DNA of 64,000 bases from Dicaeum eximium (lineage: Eukaryota > Chordata > Aves > Passeriformes > Dicaeidae), in the NCBI GenBank assembly GCA_013396995.1, contig VWZP01003839.1, positions 2,954,378 to 3,018,377 on the forward strand. The letters run 5' to 3'. The position numbers and the translations under genes were made by a program. The notes beneath the pieces were generated by a model. That model ran no database searches. It was not told the origin of the DNA and saw only the letters and a program-made list of their open reading frames with translations. Shown piece after piece: positions 1 through 11,400 of the stretch. How positions within the stretch are numbered: the first letter of the stretch is position 1; every line of letters starts with the position of its first letter.

Positions 1-55
1 CCCGCCGCCGAGCGCAGGCGCGGCCCCGCCCGCGGGAAGCGGAAGCGACGCTCGG
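1..55 (+). other. FAM120B: Candidate non-coding exon 1 (5' UTR), end uncertain
   Basis: Exon 2 has a good acceptor 26 bases before the ATG, so at least one upstream non-coding exon is needed. The most plausible donor in the GC-rich region is at 55/56 (CTCGG followed by GTCAGT). The transcription start cannot be read from the sequence, and other weak GT donors exist further down (for example near 240), so this is a tentative placement. Confidence 0.35.
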
Positions 56-260
56 GTCAGTGCCGGGCGGTGGGGCCGGGCCCGGGGGCTCACCGGGGGC
101 TCACCGGGGCCGGGCCGGGCGGGGCGGGGCGGCCGAAGCCCCCGGGGTGCGCGGGCAGCGCGGCCCGAGAGCCGCACGGAGCCCGGGGCGGGGGCTCGGC
201 CCTGCTGGGGCTTCGCGCAGCGGCCCCCGCACCATGCGAGGTCCTGAAAGGCCCCTTCCA
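1..260 (+). promoter_or_regulatory. FAM120B CpG-island promoter and transcription start area (incomplete or mis-ordered)
   Basis: This is very GC-rich sequence full of CpG. It has a GC box (GGGGCGGGGC, 121-130), an NRF1-like site (GCGCAGGCGC, 12-21) and an ETS-like GCGGAAGC at about 40-47. I see no TATA box, which fits a broadly expressed CpG-island promoter. It lies upstream of the first coding exon on the + strand. The window begins inside the island, so its upstream limit is not visible. The order of pieces between 1 and 1066 is probably wrong (see the repeats and Ns), so distances to exon 2 should not be trusted. Confidence 0.7.
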
Positions 261-531
261 AACCAAACTGTGATTAAAGAGGGTGGTATTTACAACTCTG
301 TCTTTAACTGATACGTTTCGGGAATGCTTTTAAAAGCTGTCATTCTCGATACTTTGTAAACTCACCTTTCTTTCCCTTTTGACTACCATAAGCATGTATA
401 TTTCATAATAAAAAACCAAAATCTGTCATTGTTTTTCTAGTATTATGTGCTTCTCTATACGCTATTAATCTGAACCGTCCGAATGCAATCCTGTGCCGTG
501 TGCTCTAGGATCATCCTGCTGTAGCAGGGAG
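178..531 (+). repeat. Direct repeat copy 1 (354 bp), identical to 713-1066; probable assembly duplicate
   Basis: Bases 178-531 reappear at 713-1066 at a constant offset of 535. I found no substitution or indel when reading them side by side. The copy begins in GC-rich 5' sequence, runs into AT-richer intron 1 sequence, and stops exactly one base before the N at 532. Identity in neutral non-coding DNA ending at an N is what overlapping or haplotype contigs placed in series look like, not an old biological duplication. Confidence 0.95.
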
Positions 532-532
532 N
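532..532. other. Single N, contig or scaffold junction
   Basis: The lone ambiguous base lies exactly after the end of repeat copy 1. What follows (533-711) is GC-rich sequence unrelated to the continuation of copy 2, which supports an artificial join here. Confidence 0.85.
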
Positions 533-711
533 GCGCGAAGCTTTCATGTCCCCCGCCCCGTCCCCCGTGCCGCCCGGGTTTGTTCGGGGGCAGAGTGGCC
601 CCTCCGGCACCATTGTGGCCGTACAAAGCCGAGGGACCGCAGCCCGCGGGCGGGGACAGCCGCGGCTGCCGGCGGCCCGGCCCCTCCGGACGCGGCCCCG
701 CCCCGCCGCCG
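533..711 (+). promoter_or_regulatory. GC-rich promoter fragment stranded between two Ns
   Basis: These 179 bases are CpG-rich and contain inverted GC boxes (CCCCGCCCCG at about 696-705, CCCCGCCCC at about 550-560). They belong to the same CpG island as 1-260. The last ten bases (702-711) equal the first ten of the window (1-10), which suggests that in the real locus this piece sits immediately upstream of position 11. That overlap is short and GC-rich, so the reordering is an inference. Confidence 0.6.
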
Positions 712-712
712 N
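712..712. other. Single N, gap of unknown true size
   Basis: This N sits exactly one base before repeat copy 2. If the reordering suggested for 533-711 is right, it stands for about 170 missing bases equivalent to 11-177, a GC-rich stretch that is hard to sequence. Confidence 0.8.
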
Positions 713-1066
713 GGAGCCCGGGGCGGGGGCTCGGCCCTGCTGGGGCTTCGCGCAGCGGCCCCCGCACCATGCGAGGTCCTGAAAGGCCCCTTCCAAACCA
801 AACTGTGATTAAAGAGGGTGGTATTTACAACTCTGTCTTTAACTGATACGTTTCGGGAATGCTTTTAAAAGCTGTCATTCTCGATACTTTGTAAACTCAC
901 CTTTCTTTCCCTTTTGACTACCATAAGCATGTATATTTCATAATAAAAAACCAAAATCTGTCATTGTTTTTCTAGTATTATGTGCTTCTCTATACGCTAT
1001 TAATCTGAACCGTCCGAATGCAATCCTGTGCCGTGTGCTCTAGGATCATCCTGCTGTAGCAGGGAG
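713..1066 (+). repeat. Direct repeat copy 2 (354 bp), continuous with the rest of the gene
   Basis: Identical to 178-531. Unlike copy 1 it continues without a break into intron 1 (1067 onward), so this is the copy that belongs in place. Its GC-rich start is the end of the CpG island and its remainder is intron 1. Confidence 0.95.
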
Positions 1067-1116
1067 GTTGGACTTGTGGTTCCTTCCAGCCTTACTCATT
1101 CAAGGATTCCGTGAAT
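1058..1116 (+). mobile_element. CR1 LINE 3'-end fragment, sense
   Basis: The order GCAGGGAGGTTGGAC, then a diverged fill, then TTCCTTCCAGCC and a terminal ATTCCGTGAAT matches the 3' tail of avian CR1 elements (tail repeat ATTCTGTGAT). It is short and diverged. The rest of intron 1, from 1117 to 1396, shows nothing recognisable apart from the polypyrimidine tract before exon 2. Confidence 0.6.
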
Positions 1117-1396
1117 ATTGTTTGGTCATACTTACAAGAATCTTCTGGTACTTACATTTTTCACTGATACAAAAACCAGAAGTGGAAGGGAAAAATGAAT
1201 GAGTGCTTATGTTTGGTTTGCTGAGGGGAAGGAAACTGTTTCAAATTATTAAAAGCTGGGAGATGGCAATGAGCTATCAGCAAAAGCAGAAAAATAAGTT
1301 CTGTTCCCCAGCAGCATTTTTTTAAATATTATTGTAGAATGTCACCATTTTCCAGTATTGAATTTTAGAACACTGTTTTTATTTTTCTTCTTTCAG

Positions 1397-2442
1397 ACTG
1401 CTGTGAGTTTCGGAGATCAGCCATGGGTGTTAGAGGCTTGCAGGGATTTGTGGCAAGAGTTTGCCCTGAGGCATGCCAAACGGTAGATCTGAGAGAAATG
1501 GCAGAAAAGCACCGCACTGAGCGCCCTGACTCCCCACCTGTTATCGTAGTCGATGCCATGAGTTGCGTTAGGTGCTGGTACACCCCGGAGTGCTGGGTGT
1601 GCGGGGGCCAGTGGCGGGAGTACCTCGCCATTTTAGAGGATTTTATCAATGCTTTTATGGCAGCTGGTATCAAGCTGGTGTTTTACTTCGACGGGGTGGT
1701 AGAAGAGAAAAAGAGAGATGAGTGGATCAAACGGAGGATGAAGAATACCGAGGAAATAGCCAGATTGTTTCGGTTTATCAAGACCCACAGGAAACAGCCA
1801 GGGAGGGAGATGTTTGTTCTTCCTTCAGCTCTGCCTACTTTTACACGTTATGCCCTGAAATCACTAGGCCAAAAAACAGTCTGCACGTTGCAAGAGGCAG
1901 ACTTTGAGGTGGCTGCATATGGTTTGCAACACAACTGTATAGGAATTCTGGGGCAAGATAGCGACTACCTCATCTATAATACATGTCCCTACTTTTCCAT
2001 TGAGAGCCTCCGTTTGGACAGACTGGTCACGGTTATGTACTCCCGAGAAGTTCTTTGCCGTGTGCTGGGCATTAGCTTGACACACCTTCCTCTCTTTGCG
2101 TGCTTGCTTGGCAATGATGTTGTTCCAGAAAGCATGTTGGAAGGCTTTTGGCACAAATGTTTAACTACCAGTCGCCACAGGAATAACAGCTACAACAGAA
2201 GAACAAACATACTGCTGTCTGTAGCAAATTATATCTCAAAAATTCCGTGCTCGTACAGCAGCCTGAAACACTTGGAAGAGATTCTACCTCTGGGATCAGA
2301 CAAGACACTGCTTTGCAGAGGAGTGAACTCCTATCTTTTGCCTGGGCAGCAGTCTCCATGGATTCCTCCCGATGTAACAAATTGTCAAATGTTATCCCTT
2401 CAACAACAATCAGTTCTCTGTCAAGATAAAGAAATCTTTCAG
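1397..2442 (+). CDS. FAM120B: FAM120B exon 2: PIN/FEN1-like domain, residues 1-340 (coding from 1423)
   Basis: The acceptor is TTTCAG at 1391-1396 after a T-rich tract; the donor is CAG followed by GTAACT at 2442/2443. It holds 26 bases of 5' UTR and 340 codons, ending in phase 0. Visible motifs are VVDAM (D44), FYFDG (D90), LQEADFEVA (E158, D160), GQDSDYLIY (D179, D181) and LLGNDVVP (D232). These have the order and spacing of the FEN1/XPG catalytic acids. A cysteine cluster C48, C51, C57, C60 is also present. The sequence SYLLPGQQSPW near residues 303-313 marks the end of the conserved block. Mammalian exon 2 continues from here into a long repeat region that is absent. Confidence 0.95.
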
Positions 2443-5400
2443 GTAACTTGTTTTTTAAAGCTTAACGATCATTTTATTGCCATGATTACTTGGTGGAAGT
2501 TAGTAATGAGGACATCAATCCTATTGATTTAAATTTGCTTGTGCAAAACTCTTTTGTCTGTTAAGTAGAGTCCCAGTTAGGACTATTGCATGCATTAATA
2601 TGAGCACAGAAGCAGCACATTTAATAAAAAGTAGTTTCTCTTTCTATGAAATGTCAAGTAGGTCAAATAATGGGGAGCAGCTCCTGTATAGGCCAGCAGC
2701 TGGGCACAGAAATGTACTTCCCATGTATTACATGATTTCCCATGTCTATATGATTTGTGTATTGACTTTTTTTTTTACTTTGAGAACCCACAGGTCAGCC
2801 ATAAGCTGGTCAGTGATCTGTTTGGCTGTGCCTCGCAGTGGAGGTATCAAAGGTAGCTGTGCTAAGAATGCAGAAGTTGAAATTGGCTCGTGGTGGAGAC
2901 ATGGAAACTCCTACAGAATCATCTCATAGAGTCATAGAATGGTTGGGGTTGGGACCTTAAAGATTACTTAGTTCCAAACCCCTGCCCTGAGCAGGGAGAC
3001 TTCCACTACACCAGGTTACTCAGAGCCCCATCCAGCCTGGCCTTGAATACTTCCAGGGATGATCCAACTCCTCTCTTGTCAGCCTGGCAGTGCCTCACCA
3101 CCTTCACAGCAAAGGGCTTCTTCCTAATATCTAATCTAAACCTACTTTCTGTCAGTTTAAATCCATTCCCCCTCATCCTGTCACTACACACCCTTGTGAA
3201 AAGTCCCTCTCCAGCTCTTTTGTAGCCCCCTTCAGGTATTTGAAGGTTGGTCTAAGGTGCCTCCAGAGCCTTCTCCTCTCCGGTTACACACCTCCAGCTC
3301 TCTCAGCCTGTCTTCATAGCAGAGGTGCTCCAGCCCTCTGATCATCTTTGCAACCGTCTGGACTCACTCACAACAGGTCCAAGTCCTTCCTGTGCTGGGG
3401 ACGTCAGAGCTGGGCACAGCATTCCAGGTAGGGTCTCACCAGAGCAGAGCAGACAGGGAGAATGCCCTCCCTTGCCCTGCTGGTCACACTGCTTTGGATG
3501 CAGCCCAGGGTTCAGTTGGCTTTCTGGGCTGTGAGCACAGGTTGCTGGTCAAGCTCATAGGTCAAGCTGCCTATTCAGCAACACCCTAAAGCCATTCTTA
3601 GCGCTGCTCTCAATTCATTCTCCATCCAGCCAGTATTTGTGGTCAGGATTGCTCCAACCCAAGTCCAGGATCTTGTACACAGCCCTGTTGAAATTAATGA
3701 GGCTTGCACAGGCCTGCCTCTCAAACCTGTCCAGATTCCTCTGGATGGATCCTTTCCCTCCTGCGTGTCAATGGCACCACACAGCCTGGTGTCACCCGCA
3801 GCCTTGTAGAGGGAGCACTCGATCCCACTGTCCATGTTCCTGGCAAAGATGTTTAACAGTGCTGGTCCCAGTACTGACTCCTGAGGACACCACTTTTCGC
3901 TGGCCTCCCCTTGCACATCGAGCCATTGACCACAACTCTTTCAGTGCAACCATCCAACCAGTTCCTCATCCACCAAGAGGTCCATCTGTGAAATCCATGC
4001 CTTTCCAGTTCAGGGACAAGGATGTTGTGCAGGACAGTGTTAAATGCGATGAGTCTATATTTTGTCATTTTTGGTTCAGGTTAAATTACCCTTGTTTTCG
4101 TTGTCCCTGAATGACCCAAAAGCACTTCAATGGGTTTATTGATTCCCAAAGGGTAGGGGTGCAGTAGCAAGTTTTAGTTGTGGCATCCCACGCAGACAGG
4201 GATGCATTGGTGTTTGGGTGAGCTATGGTATGCCAGATGGAGTCGCTCTGGGAAATTGGGTATATTAACTTAGGGTGGCATACCTGGCTAATAGAAAATG
4301 TACTAACTTGCATCAAAGTTTATGGAATAGTAGTAAGTCTAGAGTACAATTCTGTCAATTCGTGGCAATTAAGATAACATATTGACATTTTTTAAAAAAT
4401 CTACACAAGGAAGTGTATTTTAGACCCTATATTCGCCATCTGTTACTCCCTATTTTATTAGGTCCTTCTAGACTTCAAACACAGAACGTTTTTTTCTTTC
4501 TCTTGCTTATCTTGAACATTTTCTTTAAAACTATTTTTCTGTTTCCTCATATTACTCTAAAGTAATATAATTTACACTTTCCTTTCTAAAAAGACTATAA
4601 AACATTTTATAGCTACATTGTAACATATGCAATGCCCATTTCAGCTGAACTGTAGATATATTTGGGCTTTTATATTAATCACACAGATACAATACATATC
4701 ACTTTTGACTGTTGTAGTTAAATAGAAGATATTTTAAAAAATCAGCAACCATACATCATAATAAGGTGTTAAAAATTACTCTTTCTGCTTGAAGTGCAAG
4801 GAAAAAAATAGCCAGAATGCAATTATCTAGGTTGGATTATGGCCAGGACAATAGTGGCAATATCCTTATTCCTTAAGAGAATGTACCATGTGGTCTTTAT
4901 GACAAGTGGTCATTATTTCTTGGCTTGGTCTTTAATTGGAAGGGCTGAAGTTCTGAAGCATCATGCTGAGCTACTGCTCTAATAAAATAATAATGTTTAG
5001 AAACTCCATTGAAGAATGCCTCACTGTTGCTGCATGAATCCTACATGAAGCCAGTCCGTGGGCCAAGGATATTACAATTAAAGTATTAGACATTAACTTC
5101 TCTTTTGTTTTTGCTACAAGTGTTCAAATACAAGTGTTCGAATATTTGTATATGTAATGTGTGTGCTTTGATTTTGAAGCCCATATGTAGTTCTGCTTAT
5201 CTTGCACGTTGTCTGAACTTCATATAAATGCCACACAAAGCTCAATTCCAGCCATGAGGGCATAGCCTCATGTTGCTGTTTCTCTCAGAAGAGCATAACT
5301 TTCTAGCTGATTGTAGATATGAGTCTAAAATATTTTTAAGATCCAGACATTGAATACAGCAATACTTTTGAAATCAGCTTGTAGTTTTTTCAGTACCTAA

Positions 5401-8400
5401 GGATGTGTATATTATTGACAAATTGCAATAAACTGGCATTGCTGATGATCTCATATCTGTGGCTGGTCTCTGTGAAATAGTTCAGTGCTTCATTAAAATC
5501 ATGATTAGAAATACTTGATGCTCTTTTTATTATTTTATACAAAAGTATACTCGGGGGATTACATTGTTTACACATATTAAGAATATTGAAGTATTTCTTG
5601 CAGGGAAACCTTTAGTTTATTATAAAGTGCTCTGTTATTGTCACTGTACACAGAAAGTATGACATTTTAGTGGAATTAGTTTTGGTCAGTAGTGACCCAG
5701 TGAATGAGTGCAGCTTTGACCTGCTGAGTTCCCAGGTTTGCAGATACTGGAATTCTGCAGAAATGGTGAATTTGTTTCTGGCCAGTGATCCAGTAACTCC
5801 GTGAAAGAATCTGTGGTAGCTGGGAAGGTCGGGAAGGAAATACAGCTGTCTTATATAGCTCATCTTGCAATAAAATTAAAAGTTTGCATTTTTTCTCACC
5901 TTCACTCACTGTTTAAAGAAAGAAGATACATTTTCAGGTGACCAAAGGAGGGCAGCTATGCTGGAATTCAGAATTAATTTTAAGAATAATTGCTTTCTAG
6001 AAAACTGTTGTTCAGGCTCCTAAATTTTGAGAATTAAAGGAGGAGCTAAGAAAGGCAATGATGGTTTTCCTGGGGATTCCTGTCCACAAAAAGATGGACA
6101 TCAGAAAATATACTATACTGGTGAAAAAGAACTTATTTATTTGAAAAAGCATTTGTTCCCTCCCTGGCAATTCCCTCCATTTCTACTGACAGAGAAATAC
6201 CTATTTCCTCAAACAACGAATACATTTTGTTACTTTTTGATTCTTCTTAATTTTGGAGATAATGCCTTCTTCCTTCTTTGAACAAACAGTTAGCTAAAGA
6301 ACAGCATATCCAATCTGAAAATTATTCGATCTTCAATATCCTGAGTCATGGAGAGATTGAGTGCAGCAACTCCTTGGAAGATGATGATGATACAGAGATT
6401 CCTGGACAGGCCCTTATCTACCGCCCTGCTCGTCAGCATATTTATTCTATCTTGTTGGAATCTGGAAAAGGTAAGGATTAAACTACTTACACCATTATTC
6501 AAGTATACTCTCCATTTTGACATATGAAATCTTGAATTCATTGCTTCAGTGGTTCTGTCAGCATTTAGGATAGAAAATGCATTTTGGGTAAAAACTCTGA
6601 GCAGCTGAAATGTAATTCTTGTGGAAGTAAGAGAAAAAGTGAGAGTGAAATCATGGGGCTTTTTCTACATGCTGTTCAATTTCAGTGCTTTTAAAGTGAT
6701 TATTAAAAATTGGAGCTTTTTTCCTTGCTAAATGGGAAGTTGTGAAAGTTGTTAATGATCAAAAGATTGAGCAAAACAATGATCTTCAGGAGATTTTTGA
6801 AAGTTTGAGAGTATATGAAACCTAATGTTGCTTGGATAAGTGTGGCTCTGGATGAATTAGTGAGTTGTAATACACTTCTACAGAACAATAATGCACTGTT
6901 AAAGTTTTACCTTCTGTTGATTTTAAGTCTGCAATTTTCAGAACAGTCAAATATAGTTACTGTAATAATACAAATGCAAGTAGTCATGCCAGTGATTATT
7001 AGTTCTTTCATCCAAGTGCTAGAAAATACAACTTCCTTATTCATGGTATAAACAGATTTGGTAGCAGGTACTTATATCTGTGCTTGCATTCATCTCCTTG
7101 AAGACAGAGAGTTCTTTATTCACATCCTTGGACCAATTTCATGTTCTTAAGACTTCCATTAGTTAAGTGTTATCTTTACAGTGTCTTTCAGCCAATGAGT
7201 TGAAAATTAAAAGTGTACTGAACTACTGTTCTTTTGAATGTGTTGATTTCTCCATGGTAATCGCTTTACATTTTATTGATGAAAGTGCACCGCCATCAAA
7301 TCTAATATTCAAACTATTTCCTTAGAAAGGCACAGAAAGGTGATGAAGTACATGACTTCCCTCAGCAGCCAGAGGCAGAACTTGTGCCATAATAGGAAAA
7401 ACTGAATCAGAGTTTACATAGCAATTTGGAGAGAATAACAAAAATCTCAGCAGTAATCATGCACATCTGTCATTTTTCATTTTTTGGTGTACTGCCTCCA
7501 AATTTTGTAGATAATTATAACTTGGTTGGGTTTTACTTATTCATCTAAACAGCAGGATATTCATTGATGTTTTCAGAAACACCCAGACCAAAATTCCTAA
7601 TTAATAATTGTTGCTGCAAGATCACAGGGTAACAGGCAGGTTAGCATTTGTGTTAGGGTGGTTTTAGTACTCAAAGAAGATTAGAATTGAAATACAGAAA
7701 CGTTTATTTAGAGTCATATTGAAAATGAAATTTTAATCTGAAAGTTGACTTAAGGAAGTGATTTTAGAATAAAACCACAGATAGCATGTGTTATTTATTC
7801 TCAGTTCAGGCTTCCAATTCCAGACATAATTTTCTAAACTAAGTCTTAGTTTAGAAAATCAATCCTTAGCCCTTCCAGAAAGGTAGGTAGATTGTGTCTG
7901 CATGGGTGCCTCTATTAAATCTGCATTTTCAGTGCATGTATCTACTTCTAACTGCTTTAACCATGTCACTTCCTAGTAGTTCATGAGTTGTTTTTTTATT
8001 CCAGTGTATAGTTGCTTCTAAGTCAAGAGTGTAGATCATTAGTCACAGTCTGTATTGGATGTATAGGTATGTGTGAGCATTTTGTTATGGATTCACTGCT
8101 AGACCTACAAAGAAGCTTTGTTCTTTGCAAAGTAAGTAGAATCCTTTGCCAGTTTCCCTCAGATGAGACCAAGTTGGCTGTTTTTTTGTAATTTGATAAG
8201 GGATAGGATGGGAGGAAGTAGTCTACACTGTCTGTAGGTTGTAGTATAATGATAATGTAGAATCACATTGGATTAGCATTATAAAAGAGCTTACTGGAAC
8301 AAGACAACTAATTAAATTAGTCCATGTGGAATCTGCCACCATAATACAGCTGCTGATGTAGCACATTTGAAGCTAACTCAACTAACTCTACACAATATTT

Positions 8401-11400
8401 GTTCCAGTTTGCAGTGGTGATGCATGTGTTAGTGATACTCTTTTTTACTCCTTAATATCGTCAATTAAAATATGGTGGAAACTGACCCCTTTGCAGTTTG
8501 CAGATCTGCTTACTTACTGTTAATTGGCAAAGCAGCCAAAATTTAGTAAAAGCAGTGGTTACAGTTTTAGTAGGAACAGGTTAAAGCTAACGTAAACTGT
8601 TTGCCCTACTCTGAAACCAGAGACTGTTCGTTTTGAATGTCTAGGTTGTGATTTCCAAGGGTGCCTAAGAGATCCACAAATCCATAGGAGCAGGATATCA
8701 TATCCTTTGAAACCATCGGCCCATACCAAGCCACTTTGCCTGAAGCCATAGTGGGATATGTTGCTTTTGCCATCAGTGGCACTTTAAATAATTCTCTTGC
8801 ACAGCCACTCATTTCAATCCTTGCACATTGTCTCAGTTGTGCTGGTGCAGCTGTTTATGCAGCTTTGTGGTGACCTGGTTTGAGAAACTGAAAATAACCT
8901 CTGTCTCTCTTCCTTGCCTTTCTTGTAGTCAGGTAACTAACCTGGTTCTGTTTCCCTGTCTGGCTCTGTGTAGCCACAAGCAGCTGTGGTGAAACACCCC
9001 CAGGGAATGGCAGGGACTGGCAATGAGCAAATCAATGCCTGCCTGTAAAAGGTAGCAGTGCTGCTGAAAGAATTGCTTATATGACATTGCCTTTGGTATA
9101 GTTTGGTGTATGATGCATGTACCTTTACTCACGGAAATATTGGAGAATCACAGCTTTATTTTTTAGCCTACAGAAATAAATAGGGGGCTGATGGTGATTA
9201 TGACAACATGGCATTTGTTGCCTGTGTATTTCAAAAGTACATTTCTAATTAATTGAGCCATTTCTGATCAATATGTGAAAAACTGCATACATTGAGAGAA
9301 ATTGTCAACGCTTTAGCATCTTTCTGAGAAAAAGTACTTCTGGAAAAATTCAAGTAGGAGGGGGAAAATAACAGTAAATAATGCACCATGATAGGCCAGC
9401 CAAGCTTTCTTATGTGTGCAAAGAGTTCAGAACAAAGCCAGCAGGTTTTGGCACTAGCACAGTCCATGGAAATACCTGCACCTGCATGTCCATTGCTAAT
9501 TAGGAGGTTATGTAATGTAGCCTGAGCCCGTGGCCAGCTCCTCGAAGTCCTGGCATCACTCCCAGTTCTAACATTAGCAGGCCAGACTGATCCTTGCTTT
9601 GACAGTGTCAGAAACAGCCCATTAGCAGAATTTTTGCCAGTTATCACCAGTGACCGCTCAGGAGAGTTGGTTTAGGTATATATGTTGCAGGTATAGGGGA
9701 GCACACATAACAAGATTTTCCAGCTGTCTCGTGGTTTGCACATAGTTGAAGCCTTCCTTAGGCTGCCTAAGCAGTGCTTTCACAGGTCATTCAGAATCTA
9801 TTTAAACAAAGGAACTGCTATTTTTTTAATTTCATTGGTGATATTCTTTATATGCACTGTGGGGAAAAAAGTTTGAAAAATTAGTGGGTTTTTTCCCCCC
9901 AAGACATTTCCATGCAGAGAGGGTTGACATTTAGAAATCATATCTCCATTTTGTTCTTGGTATGTTAACGGACTGTCAGTTTGCAGGACCTTGCTTTCAG
10001 CTATATTTATTTGGGTGTTTATGTGAACAGTAATATATGTTTGTTACTAATGGACTATAGTAATGAAAAGCACTCAGGTGATGTGGTGCTATGTCCTGTA
10101 CCTACATTCACAAACATTGAAAGAATGAAACTGTAGGCTTCTATCAACTTCTCTTTTTACTGTGCATGAATTCAATGGTTGATGTCAAAAATAATCTCTT
10201 ACTGTTATTTAGAATTAAGACACATTTTGATAAGCTTTTCTGTGAGTTGTGGAACTCATAAAGAGCAATGCTCCTCACCAGCAAACTTTTTCTATTTCCA
10301 TGCTTCTTTATACTATCTTAACTTTTCCTCATGTCCTTGACAACTCCCTCCTGCAGTATGGTGTTCCTAAGCATGTTCCCTATTGCTTCCTGCCCTTCCC
10401 AAATCCCATCTACCTTTTCTCTCATCTCTAGCTCTTCTGCAGCTATTTGTGTATTGATTTGCCATTCACTCTGTTTGGATAAAACAGGTAAGTTGACTTT
10501 CCTGTCTTTCTTTCAGTTGGTGCCCTAATAGGATCCCTCTGACAGCTGAGTCTTCAGTTTCACAAAATGTTTAGGACTTTAATCCATTTGAAATCACTTC
10601 TCCTTTGTCAGATTTAGTTGAAACAGAGCAGTACATCCATGAATTAATTCTTAGACAGATGTCCTAATTGTATTCGGTTTGCCTCCTTAAGAAACCAGGC
10701 TAAAATTTAGGAGTCTGAGTGAGCTGAATAAATTGAATAAAGCAGAGTAATCCACACACTAAATCTTAAAATTGAATGCTAAAACATCAGAATGTTTCTG
10801 AAAGTGACTTGGGGTTGTTTAATTGAAGGGTTTTGTTCATGAAATAGCATTATCAGAGACAATGATTTATAATTAAGATGTGAGATTATTCAGCTACTGG
10901 AATGTACAGTTTAAGGCTTTTTTCCCCTCTAGTGTAGGCATTTTTAATTTTATTTTTAATGTCTTTGAACAGATAAGCATGGCAAGCCATGTTTAATGCT
11001 GTCCCTCATACTTCATGTGTTGATTCTTCAGTCCCTCACCTTTATTGGGAGTTTGTGCTGCAGGTCAGTGAGGAAGGAAGGAAGGAAGAAGCAGGGTTGT
11101 AAACCAGATTTTGTTGTGTTCTTCTTCCCTTCTCTTACCCCTGACACTAGAAATACATCTGAGGAATTTCTGTCCTTGCACCATAGCACACTACTTTTTC
11201 ATTCATGTCAACAGTTATCTCCAGCATTGAGCTATGAGAGAGATCTGGAAATCAGTGTGACAAAACCTTTTTGGGTGGACAAGGAAAGGACAGTGTTGGA
11301 AAGATTTGTTTGGAAAGGTTTGTTTTAATCTAGTGGAAGTTTTTGATTAAGATTCACAGCATGACATCCAAAATACTTGTGCAGTAAATTTCAAGGAGAT

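Larger units (their letters stand above)
2443..6289 (+). other. Intron 2
   Basis: This intron of about 3.8 kb is bounded by GTAACT and a somewhat weak acceptor (TTTGAACAAACAG). It contains a 5'-truncated antisense CR1 (about 2923-4048) and, near its start, an in-frame stop with a nearby AATAAA that could end a shorter transcript. The remainder, 4049-6289, is AT-rich with no recognisable gene or repeat. Confidence 0.85.

Noticed and set aside
178..1066. A genuine tandem duplication giving FAM120B two promoters or first exons
   Set aside because: The copies are identical and end exactly at single Ns, which points to assembly, not biology.
3575..4068. Minus-strand ORFs in intron 2 as a host gene
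   Set aside because: They are pieces of the CR1 reverse transcriptase in different frames, so they belong to a dead LINE.
8869..9130. Possible LTR start (TGTGGTGACCTGGTTTGAGA) in intron 3
   Set aside because: No matching second repeat, polyA signal, primer-binding site or internal coding sequence was found.
9249..9647. 132-codon minus-strand ORF in intron 3
   Set aside because: No recognisable protein and nothing in the surroundings that would support an antisense gene.
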